A stretch of 64,000 bases of DNA from positions 4,092,001 through 4,156,000 of the forward strand of contig JAHRBC010000003.1 of assembly GCA_022702545.1 (NCBI GenBank), in the 5' to 3' direction. Position numbers and translations under genes: made by a program. The notes below the pieces were generated by a model. That model saw only the letters and a list, made by a program, of their open reading frames with translations, ran no database searches and was not told the DNA's origin. Shown piece by piece: positions 54,573 to 64,000 of this stretch (its first letter is position 1; each line of letters starts with the position of its first letter). This DNA comes from Phycomyces nitens. Taxonomy: Eukaryota; Mucoromycota; Mucoromycetes; Mucorales; Phycomycetaceae.

Positions 54573-57174
54573 ATGGCAGTGCCCATTCTCCAGGAAGAAG
54601 CCGTGCCCTCGAGAGAAGATCGCCCCCAAGTGACCTCCTCGGCCGAATTGCCAAAAAGCATTGCCCGTGAACATCGTCAAACCCACACCCCCAGTCTAAA
54701 GGTGGTCGGCCATTATTCCCTCCAACAAAGTCTTGGCAAGGGAAGCACTGGAAAGGTCAAGCTTGGCGTACACAACATCACTGGCGAAAAGGTACCAGAG
54801 AAACTTTGGCAGCAGTTTGTCTAATAGTCCATTTCAATAGATTGCTGTCAAAATTGTGCCCAGAGCAAATCTGCAGCTGGTCTCGACAACAAATAAATCG
54901 CCACGCCAGATTGCCAAGGAGCGTGCCAGAGAAGACAACCGGGAGATGCGAACAATAAGAGAAGCTCACATAATGATGCTCCTGAGACACCCCCATATTG
55001 TTGGTCTCCGGGATTTAGTTATCAATGGACCGTATTTCTATATTCTAATGGACCATGTCAATGGTGGACAACTTTTGCACTATATCGTTAAGCGACAACG
55101 CCTATCAGAGAGCCGTGCACGTCTTTTTACCCGCCAGATTGTAGGCGCTCTCGACTATCTCCACCGTAACTCGATTGTCCACCGAGACCTAAAGATAGAG
55201 AACATCTTGATTGACAAGGCTGGACGAAACATTAAGCTTATCGATTTTGGACTGTCCAACCTGTTTAGCCCCACCAGCCAGCTCAGCACCTACTGTGGCT
55301 CTCTATACTTTGCTGCCCCGGAACTGCTGTGTGCCACACCCTATAATGGGCCAGAGATTGATATCTGGAGTCTGGGAGTTGTGCTGTATGTAATGGTGAC
55401 AGGATCAGTCCCATTTGACGACAAATCCATGCCTGGTCTTCATGAGAAGATCAAGCGTGGAGAGGTTAGTTATCCTGCCCACTTGAGCCCCGAGTGCCGT
55501 GATCTTTTAGCGCAGATCTTTATCACTGACCCGGCCAAGCGCATTCCGCTTGCCGACATCTTGCGCCACCCCTGGATTAATGCCGACAGCCCACCCATAA
55601 AGAGTTTCATTCCCTATCGTAAAACACTTGTCTTGCCCCTGGAGACAGAAGTGATTGATGCCATGAGCCAAGGCTTTGGTTTTGGGTCACCCGATGAAAT
55701 CAGAGCCGAGTTAGAAAAGGTAATCCAGTCTGAGATGTATTGCCATGCCAACGAGCGCATCGCAAACCAGCAAGCCCTGTCCATCAAGACCCTTGGACCG
55801 TCTTTAAACAGCAATGAGTACGGACACACCGCAACCCGCGACTTCTTTTACGACGATCCCCAGTCCGTACCCGAGGCATATCATCCCCTTGTCTCCATCT
55901 ACCACCTCACCCGCGAACGCCAGAACTTCTTGGAGCAAGAACACACTCTGGTGAGCATCAAACACGGTGGTCTATCCAGAAAGACGTCGGTCGAGTCTGG
56001 ATTTTCGGCTGGATCATCATCTGCCCCTGGAAGCCAGGTTTCCCTGTCGCTTGGAGACACTGACCAAGGCGAAGGCAACGGGGCATCTACTAGTCGTCCA
56101 CGCCGCATCCACCAGATTGCCTTTGACAAGGCCACCATCCACCACCCACCACCAGCACCACAAGAAGGGCAGGCACCTCAGAGTGGCATGTTTGGCTTCA
56201 ATTCTCAGCCTTCTGCGGCAATTGCATCTACAGACTATCTTGCACGGATCCAGCGATGGCTCAGATCCTCGGCCTCAAACGAACAGTTTGGGCATTCTGC
56301 ACAGGATGATGATGAGGACGAGCGCAACCATACACCTCCTCCCATGCCTCCTCTTGCTCACCACCAACAGACCCAAAACCAACAACAACAAGAGCATGCT
56401 CAGCAGGCACAGAAAAGACATGCTCAGCAACAGTTGGAGCGCCAACAACAGTTAGAACGCCAACAAAAACAAGAGCAGGCTCAACATTATCTCGATATTC
56501 ACCAACAACCAAACTCTCAGCCATTTAGTGCATCAGAGTCTGTCCTAAACTCTTCTACAAACTTTAATGCGCCTTCATCTTCAGGTGGACTCCCTCCTGC
56601 CTTCTTGGACGAGGAAGACGTCTCTAGCCAAGCACGCCAGCCCCTGCCACCAGGAAAGTCCCTGCTCCGGAAGATCTCACACGCCCTTATCCGTCGTGGA
56701 ACGTCGGCAAATTCCATGAACCGAAAGGAATCTGTGGCTAGACACCATCGACATGGGGACTCTCAGGAAGGCCAATCTCTTTCGGTCGATAGTGACTCCC
56801 ACCATTCAACCTCTCCCTCCAACACCACCGAGAACTTTACAAAGGAACAGCAACGATCAGCCCCCCAGATCCCACAGTCTGACCAGCCTCCCCGCCTTCC
56901 TGAGATTGTACCAGTCCATACACGCTCCAGTCCCCTTGTGCCTCAATTGTCAGAAACCCATGCTCAGGTGCCTCCACAAGCCACTCTGCCAACCGGTGGT
57001 TCCACTACACTCAAAAAGTCCAAATCCACAAAGGCCTCTTCTAGATCAAGCACTAAACACCAGCGCTCGGCTTCTGTCTCACGCGGGGCCAGTAACCTTT
57101 CGAGCAAGTTTGGGGCATGGCTCAATCGGTCTACTTCGTTTGGAAAACCCAAACACTACAATAACGCATCCTAG
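54573..57174 (+). CDS. KIN1: Kin1/Kin2-type (MARK-related) Ser/Thr kinase
   Basis: Exons 54573-54791 and 54841-57174 give about 850 residues. The kinase domain begins at about residue 52: GKGSTGKVKLG (G-loop), IAVKIVPRAN (catalytic Lys just after the intron), the Kin1-specific DNREMRTIREAHIM, HRDLKIENILI, LIDFGLSNLF, TYCGSLYFAAPELL and GPEIDIWSLGVVLYVMVTGS. After the kinase come a long Gln-rich region (QQQEHAQQAQKRHAQQQLER) and basic Ser-rich stretches. Yeast Kin1/Kin2 act in polarity, exocytosis and ER stress. The C-terminus (LSSKFGAWLNRSTSFGKPK) shows no obvious KA1 domain, which yeast Kin1 has, so this protein may be shorter or diverged there. Confidence 0.88.
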
Positions 57175-57562
57175 ACTCTTTTACACATTTTATATATTAT
57201 CATGGCAGCTGGTTTTGCTCTGTCTTCTTTCTTTACACCGTCCATAGTTAATTGCACCCAAATATCTTTTTTTTTGTATACCCTTTCATCTCTCGTTATT
57301 TCAATATCAACTTAGACTCACAAGCGTATGTGCCCTACACTTCAATTCTTTCTTGCCTCACCTTTCACATTAAATTCCTATTCTCTCATATTACAATGTG
57401 TCTTGTATTTGATCTGTTCAAATTTAGTCTTGGCTTTTTTTATTGTTGTTGTTTTTTGGTATTGAATCAATACAATATAAAGACATGATGGAAAGGATGA
57501 GGAAATGAAAAATGGCAAAGATGGAGAAAGTTGTTATTATTATTATTATTGTAAGGCGTATT
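57175..57562. other. 3' region between KIN1 and NSA2
   Basis: T-rich 3' flank of the kinase gene converging on the end of NSA2, with an ATT microsatellite at about 57534-57550. No gene. Confidence 0.5.
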
Positions 57563-58567
57563 TTAGACCAGCAATACAGCATTGATGCAACCATCGTTTT
57601 CTATCAAACATTTGGATTAGATTGAGCCCACCATACAATACAATATACTATATAATATACTTACCAGGATTGTTGGTGACCTGGGCATATTTACCCCAGA
57701 CAACCTTACCACCCGTCGTTACCAGACCGAGTTCTGATACGTTAACTTCCAAGACGGTACCCTTTGTAATGACACCAAGATGTGTAAAGAGAGGTGACTG
57801 TGGGTTCTTCTTTACACCAATAATTGGCAGCTGGAAGGTTGCCTTGAGTTCGGGGTGGGTAACATGTGCCTTCTTGAAGCGAAGACCCATGGGGCGAATG
57901 AAGCGCTCGTACTTTGGGGGCTTGCGAGTGAATCCATCACCCACAAATGTAGCTTTTGTGACCATACGCTTCCATGACTTGGTCTTGCTCTTTCCACTCT
58001 TGACAACCTTGAACATCTCGTCTTCAGCCATACCACGAACAGCAGGCAAAGGTACGGACCACTTGCCAGCCTTTTCCTTTCTCTTTTGTTTGACCATATT
58101 ACTCAAAATCTTGGCACGATCTTGGCCTTCACGGTCCAAGAGATAGGCAGGAACAGCGCCTTCGGGAACAGCATCGGCAGTCTTTGTCTTTGCGTTTCTC
58201 TCTTCATGCTTCTTGATCGTCTTCTTCATCTGGATCTTCTCGGCACGACGCTTCTGGTTGTGCAACTTGGCCTTGAGACCGTGTACCTTTTGAGCAAACT
58301 GGGAGGCCTTGTGGACTTGACGAGCCTCTCTCTTGCGCCTAGAGAAATGTATTGTTAGATATAAAACGATATTATGGTTGGCATTGATCAGTTTAACAAA
58401 AGCTTACTTGCGCTCCTCGTAATCGAGACGACGTCCATGACGCTTAATGTGCTCTTCGATATGCTCGTTTTGGGGCTACATTGGGATCAAGAGAAATGCA
58501 GACAGGATCTAGTTGAGAATGGAGGATCTAATAGATTATGACCCTGGGATCGAGAATTGCTTACCAT
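57563..58567 (-). CDS. NSA2: ribosome biogenesis protein NSA2
   Basis: Exons 58567-58565 (the ATG alone), 58475-58408, 58338-57665 and 57600-57563 give 260 residues, the usual length for the family. It starts [20 protein letters not shown] and is very basic ([18 protein letters not shown]). Conserved blocks are [40 protein letters not shown] and [15 protein letters not shown] at the end. NSA2 joins pre-60S particles in the nucleolus and is needed for 27S rRNA processing. The start codon is the last three bases of exon 1, and the last exon encodes only 12 residues. All introns are GT-AG. Strong assignment. Confidence 0.93.
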
Positions 58568-59025
58568 TGGATCAATCTATGCGTCAACCAACCTCTAATG
58601 CGGTCTGGAAAAAATTAAAAATACAGCATGGATTGTGACTCGACTGTTGGCTTGGCGGTGTGCGGTGTTTTAAAAGTTTCAATTTTTCAATTTTTATTAA
58701 TTTTTTTGAAACATATTTCTCAATCAAATGAATAAATATGCCATGAAAATAATTTTGAAGCCTTTTTATATGTGTATATATATTTATTTATTTATTTTCT
58801 AGTAAAGAGGATGAGGAAAAAGACTCATTAAAGGGGTTGTATTACTTTTTTCTCTTTCGAATTCCAGTGATATATGTATAACCTTGTATAAGAACAATTG
58901 TCCAAACACTTTGCTTTATACTACATTTGGCCTTGGTCCAAAAAAAAGAACCATTGACAAACAATTATTGTGCTGTTGTCTATAAAAACTAAACAACATA
59001 TAGACTCCAAGTTGTATAAACTTGT
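58568..59025. other. intergenic region
   Basis: About 460 bases between the start of NSA2 and the end of the BUR1-type gene, both on the minus strand. AT-rich, with ATTT repeats (58780-58800); the first part probably holds the NSA2 promoter. Confidence 0.5.
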
Positions 59026-60544
59026 TCATTTTCTCTCCCTTGGGTGATGTGATTGATATGAGTTGTGTCTTGATGGGTGGCGCGGTTGGTAATGCGAATT
59101 GTGCTGCGAAGAGCGATGCTGCTGCTGTGCTTGCTGTTGAAGCTGCTGTTGAGCTTGCTGCTTTTCTTGCTTTATTTTACGTCGATCAAATTCATGGGAT
59201 GCTTCGTATTTCGGCAGACTAAAGATGTATTAGATGGTTAATATGGCTATTGGTTCTCGACAAGACAACTCACAGTGCAGGGTCTGCTGGCAATGGTTCA
59301 CTGTAAAAGTAGTCGTGGTTCAGTGCTTCTAGAGCAGTGAGACGTTTTGTTGGGTCCAGGACAAGAAGCTTGTCAATCAGATCTGCTGCCAATGGATCTG
59401 GGCGCGAGAACTCTTCGACAACTCGTCTTTTTGAGACATCGAAACGGACCTTGCCAGCGTCTGGAAGCTTGTTCCATCCTGGCATGTTTTCCTGGGTAGG
59501 AGATCCACATAGATGAAAGATCCGTTTCAGCTGCTCCATGTCGTCTTGGCCTTGTAAGATTGGACGCAGCTTTATAAGTTCTCCAAACACACACCTATTC
59601 AAACCATTTTGTTTAGTGGCCAAGAGGTATGTCTTGTTGCTTACCCTACACCCCACATGTCAATTGCACTCGTGTATCTGCGTTCACCCAACAGGAGCTC
59701 TGGAGGACGGTACCATCGAGTGACAACGCACTGTGTGTATTCACGCCCATCATCTTCTACTCCACGGGCCAGACCAAAGTCTGCAATCTGCAGTATTCCG
59801 TCGTTGTTGATGAGAAGGTTTGCGGCTATTGAGACGGATAAACAGGCTTGAAATTGTTCTTGGAGTCTAGTAAAGACACTTACCTTTCATATCACGATGA
59901 AGCACTTTATTCTATAGTGAAGCAAGTATTGTTTTTTTTGGTTTTTTTTTTGGTTTTTTTTTATTTAAACATGAGTATCCCATCTTATACTCATGTTTCT
60001 TGGATACATACAAAGTGAAGGTAGGCAGTGCCTTCCAGCAATTGCTTCATGTATGTTTTTATCTGCGGTCGACTGAGTCGTACGGATGGATTATCGAGTA
60101 GACCAGCAAGATCGTGATCCATGTACGGAAAGACCATATAAATACTACCCTGCTCTTTCCTTGCAGAGTCGCCTACGGAATTCAAAGTGAGTGCCACCAT
60201 TGGCAAGGTGTTTTATCTTCATACCAGTTTCAACAGCAATATCAGATAATGGAACAATATTCTTGTGTCGTAATTGCTTCAAGATCTTGATCTCTCTCAT
60301 GGCTGTTATAGGGACCTGTAGAGTTGGATGGATCAATAAATACTGTTGAATCTAATGCCATCCTGTTTTAAAAATAATATAAACTTACACCGTCCTTTTC
60401 ATTGTGCATCAGAATTCTCTTGAGTGCAACAAGTTGTCCAGTAACTTTATATCTCGCTTTGTGAACCTCACTGAAATTTGAATTGAATAAAGAGAACAAG
60501 AAGGACAAAGAAGTGGGAATCAGCATCGTCAACTCAAACAACAA

Positions 60545-60584
<40 letters not shown>

Positions 60585-60933
60585 AGGATATACGTGTAAG
60601 GATATACATGTACATATATCTATATACATATTGATATGTATATGTACATGTATATATAAATGTCACAAAAAAAAGGGAAGATATTCCAAGATCTCTTTCT
60701 CTTTACCCAAAAGTTCCTTCGCCGAGCTTTCCTTTCAAATCATAATCAGTGATTGGCGAACAGCCAGAGAACTTATGTCCATGCTGTGAGACAGGTCTAT
60801 GAGCTGGTGAAGACGAAATCGTAGACCATGCTGGAGAAGTTCCATTGCTGTGAGGCTCTACTGATTTTTCATTGACTCTGCCTGACTTTTTAAAGCGTTC
60901 GTCTGGCGCTTCGTCAGAAAGTGCTCTCTTCAT
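59026..60933 (-). CDS. BUR1: cyclin-dependent kinase, CDK9/Bur1 type
   Basis: Eight exons: 60933-60707, 60470-60389, 60315-60225, 60172-60012, 59911-59884 (28 nt), 59825-59645, 59594-59274 and 59218-59026, about 427 residues. Kinase marks are [24 protein letters not shown], the cyclin-binding helix [11 protein letters not shown] (a PITALRE-like form), [39 protein letters not shown] and a C-lobe [18 protein letters not shown]. The tail is Gln- and His-rich ([18 protein letters not shown]). Bur1/CDK9 kinases phosphorylate the RNA polymerase II tail and Spt5 to promote elongation. Ctk1/CDK12 is the main alternative but fits the helix less well. Intron 1 (236 nt) is filled with TA and TACATGTA repeats. 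Confidence 0.88.
60540..60660. repeat. TA/ATGTA microsatellite in the first BUR1-type intron
   Basis: A (TA)n run followed by ACATGTA, TATATCTATA and TATGTACATGTA units inside the first intron. It makes this intron roughly four times as long as its neighbours. Confidence 0.8.
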
Positions 60934-61681
60934 GGCGAGTATGATCGGTCAAGAGAAGAGACAAGTCAAATTGCCTTGGTTACCAGAAAGCAACGTCACT
61001 CGCCAATGCGCCTTTCAAAATAAAAAATAAAAAATAATTAAAAAAATAAAAAATAATTAGTGCCCAAAATCTCGGGGGATTTTTGTACCAAAATGCTGGG
61101 CACACTATATTGACGTTGAATTAACAGTATTCTGTAGTATTTAGCCAAGTACGTTAGAAGCAATGGGTTGAAGGTGCAAATGCCGTGCTAGATCCATTCA
61201 GAATGGACTCTCAAAATTCCCTATAATAATCGCGTCTGTTGATAAAAGCGTGGTGCGGTTAGCGTTACAGTTTTTTTCCATAAAAAAAAAGAATAGCCTT
61301 TACAATTGAGCATTTAATAGCCATCAAAATAAATAAAACAAGGCTCTGTATGTTTGCAGGCCTTAAGCTGTGCTGCTATATAGAATATGATCTGGCCGTG
61401 CTAATTCCACCACACAAATTATCCAGAATATCCATGGTTTATAGTGTGATTTTCTTTCTACACTAATATTTTGGTCCAAACTAAACTTGCTAGATGCTGT
61501 AACAGTTGAATAATACTCATAATAATAATCAAGAATACATGGTATATAGTTCTGATAATTAGTCTGTAAATATAAAGTCCTATAATTCAAAGAAATGCAG
61601 AATGCCAAATTAAACAGTCCCGATACCCAAAAAAAGATAAAGTGACACCAATCTTTTATTTATCCTCCGGCCAAAACCATT
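60934..61681. other. divergent promoter region
   Basis: About 750 bases between the starts of two divergent genes. It contains AAATAAAAAATAATT runs at 61018-61060 and no supported gene. Confidence 0.5.
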
Positions 61682-62468
61682 ATGCTTTTTAACACAAAAG
61701 ACGAACAAAAGAATGGCTGGCAAGAGTCGTGCTTGAAATGGTGCAAGCAGACAAAGGAGGACAGTGACAATGGGCGAGATCCCGACTGTGTAATGATGTG
61801 TCTCAGAAAAAAGAATGTTGAAATGAATGAAGCTGACAAGCCTAATGAGGATTATGCTGCAAGTCTGTCTCGGTTCACAAATATGCTCAAGGGATATTCT
61901 GTAAGAGTAGCCCGTGGAAGAGAAGAGTGTTCAGGAAGAGGTATGCCAGATTACAAGCTGATTGCATGTTATTGAATCCTCAATGCAGATTCCCAAACCA
62001 ACCAAGCAAAACCACAAGGGTATTAAACCAAGACAACAATTCTGGCATTGATTTGCAACTGACTGACTTTTACCTCTAGGTCAACCGTTTATGAATTGAA
62101 TCTTGACGAAAGATTGGAGGCTGCAAGCAAGACAGGTAATATATACAGTAGCATTTTCACTATCAATGCATTATTAACCTGGCCTCTTTTTATTGTTGAA
62201 TCTCATTTGATCTGTAGCTGAACGGCTTGTAAAAGAGACTGTGGATCCTGCGTACAAAATGTCAGTCGATACATTGCAAGCATTAAAAGACAATGCACCT
62301 CCAGCCGTTGCTGCAATCTCTGGGCAAATACTAGACTCATTAAAGGACGGCAACCCATCAGCTCTCTTGGAAAAGCTTCCCAAGGAGCTCGATGACCTTG
62401 GAAAGATTATCAAGGAGCAATTGGGATTTCCATTTGACAAGGACGATAATGACAAAAAGTCGAAATGA
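61682..62468 (+). CDS. uncharacterised twin-CX3C protein
   Basis: Exons 61682-61940, 61989-62019, 62080-62135 and 62218-62468, all with GT-AG junctions, give about 198 residues. Residues about 18-40 contain two CX3C motifs (CLKWC and CVMMC) separated by 14 residues, the spacing seen in small Tim chaperones of the mitochondrial intermembrane space. The rest does not look like a Tim: a helical middle (SLSRFTNMLKGYSVRVARG), LNLDERLEAASKT, and a C-terminal helix-rich part (AAISGQILDSLKDGN, LPKELDDLGKIIKEQLGFPF) with a lysine end. No signal peptide or TM segment. A disulfide-bonded helical hairpin is plausible; the function is unknown. Confidence 0.65.
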
Positions 62469-62594
62469 ACCACTCTTTAGATGATTTGTGTATATGTTAA
62501 TTCTATTCAATACTACTGCTACTTTAATAATAAAAATGATGTTTATATGTTATTTTTGTATATATTCAAGCTACTCTTTCATGTACAATGCTCT

Positions 62595-64000
62595 CTAAAC
62601 TACTCTTCCTTCGGGGTCTTCAATTCGTATGCTGGGTAATGAGGTGGTTCTACTGGATGTGCGGGGTGGGACACTTGTCTTCTTGACCACTGACTGACGC
62701 ATACAATCCTGCTTGACCATCTGAAATGCATTAAGATAAGTCACCACCATATGATCTTCTAGACATGTCTTTGATATCAAGACTTCTTCAGATAAAAGAG
62801 GAGAGCTCTGGTGAAGGGTAAAGGTGACGTCTGCATAGGCTGATGAGTTTGGAGGATGTATGAGCGCTGGCTCGGAATGGCTAATGGGAATCTGATGGGG
62901 TCCTTTTATGCTGGTATCATTGACGGAAGATGACGCTCGAGGGCGAGATACGGAGGTAGGGACAGGCTTTGCTTTTGGGAGGGATTTGTTGGGTGTGCGA
63001 CGGAATTGGAACACTCGGCCAGGTACATACAGGAGTGGGTAACGAGGTTCATTTGCACGGTAGATTTCTTCACGGCGGGTTTGGATGATATTAAAACAGG
63101 CCTTTTTTACTTCAGGATCAGAGTTAACCTTTGCTGTTCCTCCCAGGCCATCGACTGCAGTCAGGGCATCCATGATGAGCTCTTTGGCGCATGTGGCTGT
63201 GCCATAAGATAGACGTGCAACCAGATCATCATGGCACACAAAACTGTCAATGTACTCCTTATATTTCTCAGAAATATCAAGCGAGACACTTGCCACTGGT
63301 GCATAGCTGTAGCAGTGGACATTGAACTCTGGGTTCTGTGAGAGCTCCCGTAGTTCTTCAATATGGTCGGCCACCATCATGGTGAGAAGGGCAGCTGTGC
63401 CTGCACCAAGAGAATGGCCAGTGATAATCAATGAAGATACGGGTCGAGTTTCAGATCTTGATTGTGTTGCTACATAATGAAATATGCACGGAATGATGCA
63501 TGTAAAGAACCATTGGGCAGAAGCTAGCATGCCCGAGTGGACTAGACCACCCTTCCATGGTCGATATTCGCATACAAGATCAGTAATACAATCATAGATA
63601 CTCTACACAGTCGTTGGTTAGATTAATTAGAGCCATCTTTAGTTGGGGGAAAAACCTGCCATACCCAGGTACCGCGAATTCCCAGCACAATTGCCTCTCG
63701 TCCTCGGTCAATGGAGACGAAGTAGCTTGGCTGAAAGACAGCACCCTTTCTGAGACCATATTGGTAGCCCAAGAGATCTTCAGAAGGGATTTTTAGGAAC
63801 CTAACGATGGCTTCCTTGTTGGATTTTGTCTTCATTACGTCTATAGAAAAAGTTGGACTTTTAGCCCAACCATATATATATATATATATTACTGACCCTT
63901 GAGGTATTTTGCATAGTCTCCAAGATAAGATATTCCTCGCCAGCCCTACAACAGCTGTCAATAGATGCATTTCGATGATCAATATACACTCACATAGGCA
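62595..64000 (-). CDS. class-3 lipase (sn1-specific diacylglycerol lipase-like), 5' end outside window
   Basis: Exons seen: up to 64000-63994 (partial), 63945-63897, 63840-63665 and 63602-62595, about 413 residues visible. Features are RGISYLGDYAKYLK, VLGIRGTW/SIYDCITDLVCE (oxyanion side, split by an intron), VHSGMLASAQW, the nucleophile elbow LIITGHSLGAGTAALL (catalytic Ser), CYSYAPVASVS, and FVCHDDLVARLSYG with the Asp expected in the triad. The C-terminal 150 residues are Ser/Pro-rich and basic, then LEDHMVVTYLNAFQM. Fungal members hydrolyse acylglycerols, sometimes at membranes. The start and any TM segments lie beyond the right edge. Confidence 0.82.

Noticed and set aside
1..64000. Bacterial-type operons, Shine-Dalgarno sites and terminators
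   Set aside because: Spliceosomal introns in nearly all conserved genes and fungal protein families show this is eukaryotic nuclear DNA.

Overview
The window looks like nuclear DNA of a filamentous fungus, most likely an early-diverging Mucoromycota species (Phycomyces-like; this placement is inference). The signs are many short introns of about 45-75 nt, AT-rich intergenic DNA, an APSES regulator, Mid1, Kin1 and NPR3 homologues, and a relic mixture of Tc1/mariner, LINE, LTR-like and DIRS elements. No bacterial-style operons, CRISPR arrays or rRNA genes were seen.

Layout. Bases 1-16.5 kb hold conserved, intron-rich genes: the end of an unknown gene, NPR3 (GATOR1/SEACIT), a four-TM Sur7/Fig1-like protein, a C2H2 zinc-finger factor, an APSES factor, an Arb2-domain protein, dynein light intermediate chain, and mitochondrial DnaJ (MDJ1). 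Bases 16.5-47.2 kb form a roughly 30-kb AT-rich island. It carries four intact, intronless F-box/LRR-like paralogues of 607-608 residues, one shattered paralogue, and many mobile-element remains. Bases 47.2-64 kb return to conserved genes: MID1, an ERV25-type p24 protein, a class-V PLP enzyme, KIN1-type kinase, NSA2, a BUR1/CDK9-type kinase, an unknown twin-CX3C protein, and a class-3 lipase that runs off the right edge.

The most striking structure is a 5.4-kb, almost completely palindromic element (24462-29861). Its two arms of about 2.24 kb are nearly identical and inverted. It is flanked by a TA target duplication and sits inside an F-box pseudogene. Each arm carries a LINE 3' fragment and an LTR-like repeat. 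The spacer holds a decayed Tc1 transposase and a tRNA-like pol III unit. A second, ordinary Tc1 element (21832-23182), also with a TA duplication, splits the same pseudogene, so one F-box gene is spread over about 8.5 kb.

The F-box paralogues share a promoter motif of about 20 bp, close to GTCCTACAATATACTGCGCC. It lies at a fixed distance (85-101 nt) upstream of each ATG and is recognisable even before the dead copy. The host genes use GC-AG introns unusually often: about nine or ten of roughly 57 reconstructed introns have a GCAAG- or GCAGG-type donor.

Exon models were built by hand from reading frame, splice consensus and family conservation. Every chain listed closes in frame, but single-base errors at junctions are possible.
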